Shown here in pieces: positions 33,572 through 43,041 of a DNA stretch of 64,000 nucleotides (its first letter is position 1; the number at the start of each line of letters is the position of its first letter). This DNA comes from Acidobacteriota bacterium (lineage in GTDB: Bacteria > Acidobacteriota > Blastocatellia > Pyrinomonadales > Pyrinomonadaceae). The position numbers and the translations under genes were made by a program. The notes beneath the pieces are model-generated. The model saw nothing but the letters and a program-made list of their open reading frames with translations, made no database searches and had not been told where the DNA came from. The stretch spans positions 434,001 to 498,000 of the forward strand of contig QQUY01000002.1 in NCBI GenBank assembly GCA_003385635.1. The letters run 5' to 3'.

Positions 33572-35374
33572 CTAATTTTCGGTTCTGCCGGGAATCCCGT
33601 AATCAATATCTTCCGGTTCATTTGTAACCAGCGTCGTTAACGCAGTAGTCAGTCTTTTTTTATAAGGAGATTCCTTTCTGACATACACGAAGGTCGTGTA
33701 CTCGCTTGGCTGTGGCGCCGGATGCGGGAACTCCCCGAGCATCTCCCAATTGTCCCTCAGTTCCCGCATTCTCATATGAATGATCTCGCACTGTTCACTA
33801 GGCGAAAGCCTTCCGTAAACGCTCAGGTACTGAGTCATGACTTGGAACCGGTCCTCATAAAGTAAGACCTTCTTCAGGTATTCACTGCTGACAAGCGGTT
33901 CGCTCTCGCAGTTCGTCGCTCCCCCACTGGCTGGCGGTTCTGGACCGATGTAAACGTCGGGATTCGTTCCCCAAATGTACTTTTCCCGCTCTTCCACGGT
34001 CATCGGATCCCTGCCGGACAGCGCGTTCTCCGTCAGACCGACGGGATCGATGTGTGTGAATTCACTGACGAACGGGACGATACCGGCAGAGTCGAAAACA
34101 ATCTTGCCTTTCGGGCCGAGATCGGTCGAAGCCAACGCTTCGCCGATCGGCCGGTAATACTTCGTTTCCATGATGCGGAACCACGGAAAACCGTAATGCG
34201 TCGACCAAAGAATCGAGCCGAGCGCAAGAATCGAAATGACCCCGATCACTGCACCTGCCACTGCCGCAGTAATCCGCTTCGAAAGCATATCGAAGAGGTT
34301 CATTACCGGGTTCCCGACCGACAAAACGATTGCGACTGCCAAACAGAAAAAGAAATACGAAGGGTACTCGAATCTACTGAGATAGGACACTTCGTGAATG
34401 ACCATCGTGTAGTAGAAGAGAAATACCGCAGGCGGCACAAGCATAAGCGCCATCCTGATACGAGTGCCGGGCTTCTTCCACCACTCTCCGATCTGCGCAT
34501 AAGCCAGGAATGGAAGCGACAGCAGGATGATCGGCCCCAGCCTCCAGGCCATAACCTCAAGAAACTCCACGACCATCGGCAGGCCGTAGAATGAGAGATA
34601 ATCGTTCGACTTTATGTAGAACGGATTCGGGAGCACGTAGCCAAAGTAGAAGTACTTGAGCGTAAGATATGAGGCCCCGATCGCTACCAGGAGCAAATAG
34701 GAAACAACCGAGAATCGCAGTACATCGGTCGATCTCTCTTTCCTGTAAATCAATAGTGCGTACGCCAGGACAACCAGGCCCTGGCCTGCTATAAACGGCG
34801 CCGCATCCGGCCTTCCAAGAAGGCAAACGACATTCATTACGGCCAATGCCGCAGCCGATCGCCAGCCCGGAGACTCGACGAACCAGACCGCAATGCAATA
34901 GCAGATCGCAAGAAGAAGAAAGTAGAGAGGTGTGTCGAGTCCGGCTGTCGCGTGTACGGCGAGCCGGAAGTCCACAAGGAACACGAATGCAACGATAGCT
35001 CCAATCGGAACCAAGGCACCTGCTTCCCGCCTCAGCATGAATACGAACAGGCCCAAAAGACCGAGGATCGAGGCTATCCCGATAACGAGTGTCGACTTCG
35101 TCGCGGCGAGACCGGACTTAATAGCTACCGCGAGAAGGAATATGTGCACGGGCGACGTATAGCCTTCGACGCGTTCTCCTCCGACATTCCAGACCAGGCC
35201 GTTTCCATTGGCGAAATTTGTCGCAAACCTAAGACTGATGTACGCGTCCTCGGTAAAATATCCGCCTTGCTTGTAAGAGCGGTAGGCGAACGCGCAGAGG
35301 CCGAGCAAGATGATCGAGCCAAACAGGATCGCCCACCAGAACTGTTTGTTTTTGCCTTCTGACATTTCTTTCAA
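33572..35374 (-). CDS. Multi-pass GT-C glycosyltransferase-like membrane protein
   Basis: 600 aa; about ten membrane helices up to residue 400, then a periplasmic C-terminal domain. The first loop, YFTEDAYISLRFATNFANG followed by GERVEGYTSP, is the acidic donor-site loop typical of AftB/ArnT-like transferases that use polyprenyl-phosphate sugars. The C-terminal half has a few cysteines (ATNCESEP, SEQCEI). The start overlaps the GT2 gene stop by 4 bases, so both are co-translated. Confidence 0.8.
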   Translation of the reverse strand: MKEMSEGKNKQFWWAILFGSIILLGLCAFAYRSYKQGGYFTEDAYISLRFATNFANGNGLVWNVGGERVEGYTSPVHIFLLAVAIKSGLAATKSTLVIGIASILGLLGLFVFMLRREAGALVPIGAIVAFVFLVDFRLAVHATAGLDTPLYFLLLAICYCIAVWFVESPGWRSAAALAVMNVVCLLGRPDAAPFIAGQGLVVLAYALLIYRKERSTDVLRFSVVSYLLLVAIGASYLTLKYFYFGYVLPNPFYIKSNDYLSFYGLPMVVEFLEVMAWRLGPIILLSLPFLAYAQIGEWWKKPGTRIRMALMLVPPAVFLFYYTMVIHEVSYLSRFEYPSYFFFCLAVAIVLSVGNPVMNLFDMLSKRITAAVAGAVIGVISILALGSILWSTHYGFPWFRIMETKYYRPIGEALASTDLGPKGKIVFDSAGIVPFVSEFTHIDPVGLTENALSGRDPMTVEEREKYIWGTNPDVYIGPEPPASGGATNCESEPLVSSEYLKKVLLYEDRFQVMTQYLSVYGRLSPSEQCEIIHMRMRELRDNWEMLGEFPHPAPQPSEYTTFVYVRKESPYKKRLTTALTTLVTNEPEDIDYGIPGRTEN

Positions 35375-36390
35375 CCTTGTTCGTCTTCTTTATTGGTCGC
35401 CGGACGCTCTTCTCGCCCGGTTTCAGGAGCCCTGGCTGTACCGTCTGCAACGGCACCGTAAGTGGCCGCAACGATATACGGCGGACGACGCTTTACCTCG
35501 ATGTAGACCCGCCCAATGTACTCACCCAGTATTCCCAGAAACGTGAGTATTACTCCCCCGAGAAAATAGATACCTGCTGCGAGGCTGGCGAGGCCGGGAG
35601 TATCTTCAGGGGAATAACCCAAAACCTTGAAGTTGAATATACGGTGCACGATAAAAAAGAGACCGACCGCGAAAGACAACAACGAGATAAACAAGCCTAC
35701 GTATGTCGCCATTCGAAGCGGCAGGGTCGAGAAGCCGAATACCCCGTCCATTGCCAGGATCAGCAGTTTTCTGAACGTGTATTTCGCCTCGCCGGCTGCC
35801 CGCTCGTCACGCTTGTACGGTATGCCTATCTGCCGAAAGCCCGCGTAAGCGCGCAAACCGCGAACGAACCGAATGTTCTCAGGCAGTTCCTTTTTGAGGA
35901 CATCGACCACCGAACGGTCGATCAGCGCAAAATCCCCTGAGTCCAAAGGAATGTCAATGTCGCTGATAAACGCCAAGAACCGATAAAAGGCCGAATAGGC
36001 CATTCGTTTCGGCAACCCTTCCTTGCGTTCAGTCCTTATCGCATAGACTACCTGGTAACCTTCCCGCCACTTGTCGAGAAATATGGGCAGTTCCTCCGGC
36101 GGGTCCTGAAGGTCTCCGTCCATTACGACAACTGCGTCTCCGCGTGCGTATTCGAGTCCTGCCGAAATGGCTCCCTGGTGTCCAAAATTGCGAGAGAGTT
36201 CGACAAGGTGAAATCTGTCGTCATTCTCAACGAATCCGCGCATGATCGAATTCGAGCTATCACTCGAACCGTCATCTACAAGGACCACTTCAAATTTTTC
36301 TTCCCACTGAACAGCCGCCTCAGTAAGCCGGTCGTAGAGGAGCGAAAGACCCTGCTCTTCGTTGTAGATCGGAATGACGATCGAGATCAT
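35371..36390 (-). CDS. GT2 polyprenyl-phosphate sugar transferase (GtrB/DPM1-like)
   Basis: 339 aa from ATG 36390, four bases into the end of the preceding gene; the frame continues far upstream but only as an antisense reading of that gene. The catalytic domain shows VIPIYNEE, VDDGSSD, MDGDLQDPPE and a later RDERAAGEAKY segment. Two C-terminal membrane helices (about 235-300) follow. This family charges a lipid phosphate with a sugar at the inner face, which would supply the GT-C protein encoded next. Confidence 0.92.
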   Translation of the reverse strand: MISIVIPIYNEEQGLSLLYDRLTEAAVQWEEKFEVVLVDDGSSDSSNSIMRGFVENDDRFHLVELSRNFGHQGAISAGLEYARGDAVVVMDGDLQDPPEELPIFLDKWREGYQVVYAIRTERKEGLPKRMAYSAFYRFLAFISDIDIPLDSGDFALIDRSVVDVLKKELPENIRFVRGLRAYAGFRQIGIPYKRDERAAGEAKYTFRKLLILAMDGVFGFSTLPLRMATYVGLFISLLSFAVGLFFIVHRIFNFKVLGYSPEDTPGLASLAAGIYFLGGVILTFLGILGEYIGRVYIEVKRRPPYIVAATYGAVADGTARAPETGREERPATNKEDEQG

Positions 36391-37718
36391 GATTCGGACT
36401 CCTCGCTGAACCTCTCGACGACCATGCCGGAAACCTTTCGCGCCATCTCGACGCCGTTGGAGACCTGACGGTCGTGAGGATAGATCTGAGCCATAGTACA
36501 TACGTAGAGATTTTCGGCCGGCGTCGTGATCCCGGGTCTCATATCTCGGTAGCCCACCTCGCATATGGGCTGTGCGTAGGGAGCCCGCCAGGCGAATTTC
36601 TCGAGTACGTCGCCGATGGAGAACTCCGGAAACATCTTCCGGATGTAGGGAAGATAGCTGTCCAGCAATTCCGTCGCGTCCATCTTCATCCTCGGATCGT
36701 CCTGCCCTATATACGAGGAAATATAAACGATGTGCTTTCCGGCGTAATCGTCCGGACTCGCCCACTTGGTCTGTTCGATTATCCCAATGAACGGGAATGA
36801 TACGTCCGAGATGTTGGTCCAGTAAAAGTCCGAGAGTGACCTTTTCAATGTGAGTATCAGGCAGACGTTCCCAAGAAACTTGATCTCACCGATCGTCTTC
36901 TTGTACGAATCAAGGCTATCGGGCAGAATTCTTGCCAGATCGGGAAGCTGAACACCGCTTACTACAAAATCGGTGTCAAATTCGCCCTCGTCGGTGACGA
37001 TCGAGCCGATCCGGCCGTCTGCATCCGACTTCAGCTTCTTTATTCCGCGACCGAAATGCACTTGGTGGCCGCGGCTTTCAAGAAACTCCACCATGGTGTT
37101 GAAGATCCTTCCCAATCCTCCGCGCAGGTAGCCGAGCAATTCGCGCCCGCTCTTGCTTTGCGAAGTGCCGCGGTCGATCAGTTTGCACCACAACCAGGCA
37201 GCCGAGATCGAATCGGCATACTTGCCGAATTTCCCGCGAAAGAGAGGTTCCCAAACGGTCCTATACACCCTTTCACCGGCAACACGAGTGACGTAGTCGC
37301 GTACTGATGTGTCGTCAAGCTCGTGCCAGTCCTTGTGACGCCTAGCGTGAAGGATCATCCATCCGAGTCGAAAGCGGTCTATTATCCCGAGAGGTTTGTA
37401 CTTAAGGAGGTCAACGGGTGACGAAAGGCGGTAAGGCTGCTGCTGGTAATAGGAACCGGTAGAACCGGGCCGCCATATAAGGTCGTCTCCCATTCCGAGC
37501 TCGTTTATCAGTTCGGTGAGGGCAACATCGCGCAGATAGAAATGATGGTAGAACTTCTCGATCGTGAAATCGCCGTTCGAGAATGTGCCTGCAAGACCTC
37601 CAGGTGAAGCGTCCTTTTCCCACACGTGTATCTCGAACGGGATATCCGATTTGGCAAGAAAATATGCAGATGCCAGGCCGCTAATGCCCGCACCGATGAC
37701 ATCGACGCGCGTCTTCAA
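36387..37718 (-). CDS. FAD-dependent oxidoreductase (protoporphyrinogen-oxidase-like)
   Basis: 443 aa. DVIGAGISGLASAYFLAKS at the N-terminus binds FAD; EKDASPGGLAGTF and the C-terminal LYVCTMAQIYPHDR..NGVEMARK segment are typical of amine-oxidase-fold desaturases and of the UDP-galactopyranose-mutase-like group. In glycan clusters such proteins act on lipid-linked sugars or carotenoid/polyprenyl substrates. It overlaps the GT2 gene by 4 bases. Confidence 0.85.
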   Translation of the reverse strand: MKTRVDVIGAGISGLASAYFLAKSDIPFEIHVWEKDASPGGLAGTFSNGDFTIEKFYHHFYLRDVALTELINELGMGDDLIWRPGSTGSYYQQQPYRLSSPVDLLKYKPLGIIDRFRLGWMILHARRHKDWHELDDTSVRDYVTRVAGERVYRTVWEPLFRGKFGKYADSISAAWLWCKLIDRGTSQSKSGRELLGYLRGGLGRIFNTMVEFLESRGHQVHFGRGIKKLKSDADGRIGSIVTDEGEFDTDFVVSGVQLPDLARILPDSLDSYKKTIGEIKFLGNVCLILTLKRSLSDFYWTNISDVSFPFIGIIEQTKWASPDDYAGKHIVYISSYIGQDDPRMKMDATELLDSYLPYIRKMFPEFSIGDVLEKFAWRAPYAQPICEVGYRDMRPGITTPAENLYVCTMAQIYPHDRQVSNGVEMARKVSGMVVERFSEESES

Positions 37719-37820
37719 GTATGTTCCTCCGTTGCAAAACTAACATATCTAATGACTTACCTATTTCAAATTCCGGTTTGTGCGTCGAAGTTGGTCTGAT
37801 GAAGAAGCCTTGCCGTTCGA

Positions 37821-39776
37821 TCAAGGCGTGACTGGCGTTTGATCACGGGAGCCGGGCAGAGACCCCAAGAGTACGAGCTCACCGAATTCGGCGATCTTCG
37901 ATCGGTTTTGAACTGCGAACGCCCCCACGGTCCGGTCCCATCTCTTCGCCTTCTCCCGGTCTTCGATCTCGACATATTGATAGTGGATGGTTGAAGTCCA
38001 GCTGAGTACGGTCTTCATCGGCGTGTTTGCAGCACTTGAGCTTTCGGGTTCGCGCAGATTCGAATTCAGTATCCTTTCATAGGCGTCTTTTTCCATCACC
38101 ACAAACGCCTCGGGATTCTTCTCAAGAAATACGCGGATCTCGATTCCCCGCCGGTCGGAAAGAAGAAAATCGTCGATCGGATAGACCTCGTTGTAGACGC
38201 CGATCCTCTTGTCGAGTCCCCATGCTTCCTCGTAGAACACAACTGGTTTGTGTTCCCGGCTCTCGTCCGCAAGGTAGTTTCCCAATTCGACAACTTCTTG
38301 TGAGGGAGAACTCTTCTCGAATTCGATCGAAGGCGCGCGCGTAGGAAGTCCTTGCTTTCGCTCCGTACCTGCGACAGTGTCGATCGAGCCGCGCGCGAGT
38401 CCCGAAAGGTAGAAGCTGGCGGTCGGTGCTAGAGCAAGAAGATAAGTGCACACGAGCACACCGATCAATCCAATTGCAAAAGAGTTCGCAGCCCGCGGAA
38501 GCTTGAATAGTGATCTTGGAATCGGCAGGACAAATGCAAAGACGATGACCAGCATCGGCCAGGCGAGATGCCACATGTCGGCCCGGTTCAACCCGCTCTT
38601 GAGTCCAACGAGCGCAAATGCCAGCCCCGCGAAAAGAAGGTAGTCGCCGGCAAGAACAGCTGTCTCCTTCTTTTTCCCGATACCATTACCTATGACCGCT
38701 GCAGCGAACACAAGAAGTCCAAAAACGCTTACTGAGTTCAGCGTCCAGTAGAAAGGAAATCCCTGCTCGCCGGCACCAAAGCGATTGATGATGTCGAGCG
38801 AGTTCTCGAGATACGCAACTATCCCGCCTCCTAGAAGGGCATAACTGATCATCAACCAAGTCACGATCGAGATCACGAGGACCGCAAGGCCGTTTCCGAT
38901 GCTTTCGACGAACCTGCCTCGAAGAAAATTCAGGCCGTACATCGCAAGCGCGGCGGCGAGGCCGACCGTGCCGTAATCGTGAGAGAAGGCCAGAAGAGCG
39001 CCGATCATCAATGAGCCGGATACCAAGACCTTCTTTGAACTCGGGTCTTTGGCGAAGTAGATCAGGATCAGGACCGGGAGGAACCGACGGATTCCGCTCC
39101 AGTTGACCCCCATCAGAGTGTTAAAGAAGAGGACTGAAAGTGCTATGAAGACCAGGTATCTCGTCCATTGGCTCGGGAAGTACTTCTGAAGAAGCCAAAG
39201 CAGCGAGACAAAAAGCGCCACCTCCATAAGAGCCAGGAGCGAATAATACGAGACCATCGAGAATCCGAAGGCGCTGGTCCAGAACGAAGCCAGCGAAACC
39301 ATCAGCGGACCATAGAGGAACTCGAAATCGACGTACGGTATCTGACCGGCGTTGATCCGGTGCAGCACCGACATGAAGTAATTGTCTTCTATGAAGGGAC
39401 CGTATCTTGAGAGAAAAGGAGGGAAATAGAGCAGGAGCATTCCCAGCCCTACAACCACCAGCTCGACAAGATAACGCCTGGAAGAATCCGCGGGCCGCGG
39501 GCCTTCCGTCGGATCGGTTTCGACGGCATGATCTGAAAAGACGCCCGACCAGCGGCAGATCGCGAAGATCAGGACGGCAGCAAATGCAAACGCCGCGACA
39601 GTCAAGTGGGCGACGCGATTACTGTATCCTGCTACTGCCGCTGCGCTCGCGAGACTGCCTTGCGGCGGGAAGAGATAGGGCACGGTTAACAACGCCGGCA
39701 CCAGGAGAGCGAACAATCCGATCCCCAGTACTACCTCTCGTCGGGTAAGCGTACCGAATGTGCTGTCTTTTGACAT
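37821..39776 (-). CDS. Multi-pass membrane protein, probable GT-C glycosyltransferase
   Basis: 651 aa, about twelve hydrophobic segments between residues 15 and 460, then a soluble C-terminal domain of about 190 residues. A loop after the third segment reads RYGPFIEDNYFMSVLHRI, then GQIPYVDFEFLYGP. That is the kind of acidic loop seen in membrane glycosyltransferases. No named family was recognised with certainty. It heads the glycan cluster; a 102-bp gap separates it from the oxidoreductase gene. Confidence 0.7.
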   Translation of the reverse strand: MSKDSTFGTLTRREVVLGIGLFALLVPALLTVPYLFPPQGSLASAAAVAGYSNRVAHLTVAAFAFAAVLIFAICRWSGVFSDHAVETDPTEGPRPADSSRRYLVELVVVGLGMLLLYFPPFLSRYGPFIEDNYFMSVLHRINAGQIPYVDFEFLYGPLMVSLASFWTSAFGFSMVSYYSLLALMEVALFVSLLWLLQKYFPSQWTRYLVFIALSVLFFNTLMGVNWSGIRRFLPVLILIYFAKDPSSKKVLVSGSLMIGALLAFSHDYGTVGLAAALAMYGLNFLRGRFVESIGNGLAVLVISIVTWLMISYALLGGGIVAYLENSLDIINRFGAGEQGFPFYWTLNSVSVFGLLVFAAAVIGNGIGKKKETAVLAGDYLLFAGLAFALVGLKSGLNRADMWHLAWPMLVIVFAFVLPIPRSLFKLPRAANSFAIGLIGVLVCTYLLALAPTASFYLSGLARGSIDTVAGTERKQGLPTRAPSIEFEKSSPSQEVVELGNYLADESREHKPVVFYEEAWGLDKRIGVYNEVYPIDDFLLSDRRGIEIRVFLEKNPEAFVVMEKDAYERILNSNLREPESSSAANTPMKTVLSWTSTIHYQYVEIEDREKAKRWDRTVGAFAVQNRSKIAEFGELVLLGSLPGSRDQTPVTP

Positions 39777-40184
39777 GATTGCGCCATGAAGCGACTGCTT
39801 CGGCGAACAAGTTTATAAGCCTGATCCTCTGTGCACCAACCTCGGTTTTCTAAACTTATGTTGTCTTCAAGACAGCGATCTTGGAAATAAAATGTTTCCC
39901 GTATGCCATTTTTCCTTGTCGGAGATCTGCTATGCAAAAGAAGGTAGGCAACTCTTTAGCTTAATTACAACTATCGAGTTAAGCCACCATACAGGTATCT
40001 TACTTAATGGCAAATAAATCCCAGGCTAGCAGTCGCTCAATCGTAAAATCTTGAAACGAGTTCTCTGTATGAGATAAAATTTCTTAAGATTCTATCTGGC
40101 AGGATGAAGACTTCTTCCACAACGGTCTTCAGCTTCTCCTATTTTTGTGGATTCCCACTCAAACAAAGAGTAAAGGAGATATAG
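39777..40184. other. AT-rich intergenic region, promoter area of two divergent units
   Basis: Base composition drops sharply in A+T-rich direction here compared with the left flank. It must contain the promoter of the minus-strand glycan cluster and that of the gene at 40185. No gene is seen. Near its end, 17 bases (ACAAAGAGTAAAGGAGA) are identical to the leader of the minus-strand lipoprotein gene at 1-387. Confidence 0.5.
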
Positions 40185-40754
40185 ATGAATTTTGAAGAAT
40201 TAAGAAGGGCCACCGTCATTGGATTGTTGTTGTTCTTGAGCGGTTTTGCCGTTTCGACACATGCTCAGATTACTCCGCAATCAACTCCAATACCGGTTGG
40301 AGTAGTTCATAAGGATGTGGTCGCTAGGTTTCCTACGCCGGTTTCAGACGGACAAAATGGTATTACACCTGTAGGATATTGCGGCTTCAAGAGGAATGCA
40401 AAGATCTTCTTGCAAGGTTTTGTTGAACTTAAGGACAGGAAAATCTCGGTTCATCACGTGCCGTTGTTCTATATCGCATTTTTTGAGAAAGCTGGTGATT
40501 TTTCAACGGAGGTTTTGAGGGTGACATATAGTTCTGATCACGCAAGGGGAGTTGAGTGTGTTCCGCATACATATGCCTACGTACTCTTCAATTATGATTT
40601 GGGTGTCGATAGAAATTTTTGGAGTAAAGACGAAGCTTCCTATTGCAAGTTGAACGTAACCTGTAATCAGGAAGAATGGCAAAGGAGAAACAAGCGACGC
40701 GGAGAGATAAACTCGGATCTTGCAGGTTCGAAGGTAACCGTATATGCCTACTAA
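40185..40754 (+). CDS. Secreted protein, unrecognised
   Basis: 189 aa with AAAGGAGA seven bases before the ATG. Signal peptide about 1-27 (cleavage after THA). The mature part has four cysteines (GYCGFK, GVECVPH, SYCKLNVTC), which suggests disulfides in the periplasm or outside. No domain was recognised. It lies in the AT-rich scar near a decayed transposase, so horizontal origin is possible. Confidence 0.75.
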   Translation: MNFEELRRATVIGLLLFLSGFAVSTHAQITPQSTPIPVGVVHKDVVARFPTPVSDGQNGITPVGYCGFKRNAKIFLQGFVELKDRKISVHHVPLFYIAFFEKAGDFSTEVLRVTYSSDHARGVECVPHTYAYVLFNYDLGVDRNFWSKDEASYCKLNVTCNQEEWQRRNKRRGEINSDLAGSKVTVYAY

Positions 40755-40924
40755 GGAGTTTGACAGAATTAGTCGTATCGAAATTCAAGAGAGATCGGGC
40801 AATCGCTCGATCTTTCTTGTTTGATACCCTTACAGAAAGTCAAACCCGTAAGCTTCCCAAAAAAAGAATTTAAGCAGTTTAAGAGTATGGGATTTCTGCC
40901 ATTTTACGAGACGGAGGAAATCGG

Positions 40925-41151
40925 ATGAGGAGATCAAGATTCGAGGAGTCACAGATCTTTGCAGTACTGAAGGAAGGCGAGACCGGGCGACGGGTCAAAG
41001 AGATCTACCGCGAGCAACCGATCAGCCACTCTATCTACTACAATTGGAAGTTAACTTACGGTGGGTTGTAGGCTTGAAACGTGAAAACGATCAAGGAGCT
41101 AGAGCAAGAGAACAGTAGACTCAAGACGGTAACGAAGGCACACCTTTTGAA
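40925..41151 (+). pseudogene. Decayed IS3-family transposase OrfA
   Basis: From ATG 40925 the sequence starts RRSRFEESQIFAVLKEGETG and continues to YYNWKLTYGGL. That is the helix-turn-helix pattern of IS3-type OrfA. A TAG and a TGA then interrupt the frame, after which VKTIKELEQENSRLK, the leucine-zipper part, is still readable in the same frame. The usual end and the whole OrfB are missing, so it is a remnant. Confidence 0.85.
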
Positions 41152-41294
41152 TCTCGGCTCCTCACAAACCTCAAGCTGGGAATGGAGACTCTCACGGAAT
41201 GCCTACAGAAATACTAGATGTAAAGATGGATAAATCTGGTACGTGGTTCGAGCGCGTCCAGAAACCCAATCCCTCTAGGTAAGACGTGGAGGCA

Positions 41295-41669
41295 ATGCGA
41301 AGCTGGCTCAAGGAAAGGCCGGAGGTTTGCGGTCAAGTTTCCGATCTAATGAAACGGGTAGAGAACAAGCTGCTTGAAGACAATCCTCTTGTCAGCGAAT
41401 TTATCGGTCTTAGGATCTTAGAAATGCGGGATGAACTTGGATGGGAGGAGTCTTCGATGCTTGAAAGGCTCCATATTGAACAGGTTTGCCTCTGTTGGCT
41501 CCGACTCTACCTTGTTGAGAGTGGCCATGCCTACTTGCTTGACGGCTCGCACAGCCTCAGCGCGGGAAGATACTGGGAGCAAAGGCTCGACGGGGCTCAG
41601 AAAAGATTTGTAAGAGCGACAAATGGCCTCGCAAGAGTGAAAAAGCTACTCGTTTCTTTGCCTAAATAA
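41295..41669 (+). CDS. Hypothetical protein, unrecognised
   Basis: 124 aa from ATG 41295, or 127 aa from GTG 41286. A mainly helical, soluble protein: LVSEFIGLRILEMRDELGWEESSMLE, then HIEQVCLCWLRLYLVE, ending in QKRFVRATNGLARVKKLL. The pattern recalls small helical proteins found next to mobile genes, but no family was recognised. It lies between an IS remnant and an att site. Confidence 0.55.
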   Translation: MRSWLKERPEVCGQVSDLMKRVENKLLEDNPLVSEFIGLRILEMRDELGWEESSMLERLHIEQVCLCWLRLYLVESGHAYLLDGSHSLSAGRYWEQRLDGAQKRFVRATNGLARVKKLLVSLPK

Positions 41670-41858
41670 GGAGATAGAGATTTCATTGCTAGTTAGCGTA
41701 ATCGCAGCGAGCATCTCCGTAAAAAACCTAAGTTCTTGTTATCACGTTGGAGGCCGCTGCTTCTTTCTGTAGAAGAGAACTCCTTGTTTTCAATTGCCTT
41801 GATGAAATTTCATATAAACTGAGACCCTTATCGTCGCCTGTCAGTCTTGATACCGATC

Positions 41859-42677
41859 TCAATCCTGCTGCTCTAGCATTTCAACTCCGAGCATATTTGC
41901 AATGTTTGCTGCTTCACCCTCGACATTAACTCTGCAGTTTCGGATCTTTCCTCCAAGTCGGGAAAAATTACCATCCCTCAATTTTAAGGTGCACTCCTGA
42001 ATGTCTGCATCGGGCATGATTATCTTTCCAGAAAGGTCGATTGTTGTGTTTCTTTGTTCACCAGATACTGGCTCAAAAATACTCCCGCCAGACCCCAGCG
42101 CGATGGCCGCAACACTTTGAAGTTGTTCAGGCATTCCTAAGTTCAACGCGAATCCGCGACCACTGAATCCAAAGACGCAGCCGATTTCGGTCTCTACAAA
42201 TCCTTTCTGGCCGTTTGCTTCTACGACGAGATCACCATTCGAATCAAAGAATCTTCCTTCAATCGTAGTTACCCAAATTTCCTCCGTTCCCCCAGGCAAT
42301 GTTTCGAATCTCGTTGCTACCCGGAGGATTAGCTCATCGTCTGCGTCGTGAATTTCGTACTGGACCTGATCACTGAGGATCCTCGAACATCTCCCAGGAT
42401 TGACGACCAAGGTGTTTCGTACAAGTCTAAATAATACATTTCCCTCGCTATCTAGAAAATTTCCGGTGATAAGGGGGTAATTGGAATCTGGTGCTGGTGT
42501 TGCAGCGACCAGGAAGAATTCGTCAACTGACCCTATAGCCCCAAACGCAAAATTTGAGCACACGTTCGAGCCAATCAGGTAAACATGGTCGCCGTAGGGA
42601 AGGACCTTATTATTTGACAGGTGAGCCATATACGAATTTTCATAACAGATAACACTCACGTTGTCGAGGCAGTGCAC
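41859..42677 (-). CDS. Conserved-looking hypothetical protein, unrecognised
   Basis: 272 aa from a GTG at 42677, with no clear ribosome binding site; ATG at residue 17 is an alternative. The protein is beta-rich: YPLITGNFLDSEGNVLFRLV, then ELILRVATRFE and EGRFFDSNGDLVVEANG, with the repeated G.F.DS.G.... pattern. The C-terminal third reads like a right-handed ladder (DLSGKIIMPDADIQECTLKL, GKIRNCRVNVEGE). No named domain was recognised. It lies just outside the island boundary and could be a leftover of an earlier insertion at the same tRNA locus. Confidence 0.65.
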   Translation of the reverse strand: MHCLDNVSVICYENSYMAHLSNNKVLPYGDHVYLIGSNVCSNFAFGAIGSVDEFFLVAATPAPDSNYPLITGNFLDSEGNVLFRLVRNTLVVNPGRCSRILSDQVQYEIHDADDELILRVATRFETLPGGTEEIWVTTIEGRFFDSNGDLVVEANGQKGFVETEIGCVFGFSGRGFALNLGMPEQLQSVAAIALGSGGSIFEPVSGEQRNTTIDLSGKIIMPDADIQECTLKLRDGNFSRLGGKIRNCRVNVEGEAANIANMLGVEMLEQQD

Positions 42678-42771
42678 TGACTCAGATTCTTTCGTGGAAA
42701 TAAGACGATGTTTTCCTAGGTAAGAACGTGGGAATCGAGACGATTCGGTGGGAATTTCGGTGGGAATAAGG

Positions 42772-42794
42772 AAAAGGCGACCATTACGGTCGCC
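42772..42794 (-). terminator. Terminator of the tRNA-Asn transcript
   Basis: On the minus strand GGCGACC pairs with GGTCGCC with a 5-base loop, followed by TTTT. It lies 18 bases downstream of the tRNA-Asn 3' end. Its preservation shows that the sequence left of 42813 is the native downstream flank of the tRNA gene. Confidence 0.75.
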
Positions 42795-42812
42795 CTAACT
42801 CATTGTGAAGAT

Positions 42813-42862
<50 letters not shown>

Positions 42863-43041
42863 TCCCTTGCGTAACATGGTCTCTCAGATCATAACAAAAC
42901 TTATTCTTTTATCGAATATAAGTCGTGTATTTACTTATGTTGCAGTCTTGTTTGTGTAACATTTGCTTTCACTCAGTAACATAAATTACTATCAAAGTGT
43001 TAGGAAACTTTCTAGGAAACCGGGTTATTTTCACAAGTACT

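Noticed and set aside
36391..36765. N-terminal extension of the GT2 protein
   Set aside because: It is another frame of the FAD oxidoreductase gene; the true start overlaps that gene's stop by 4 bases.
41198..41281. 27-codon frame between the IS remnant and the gene at 41295
   Set aside because: Too short, no ribosome binding site, and it follows degenerate transposase sequence.
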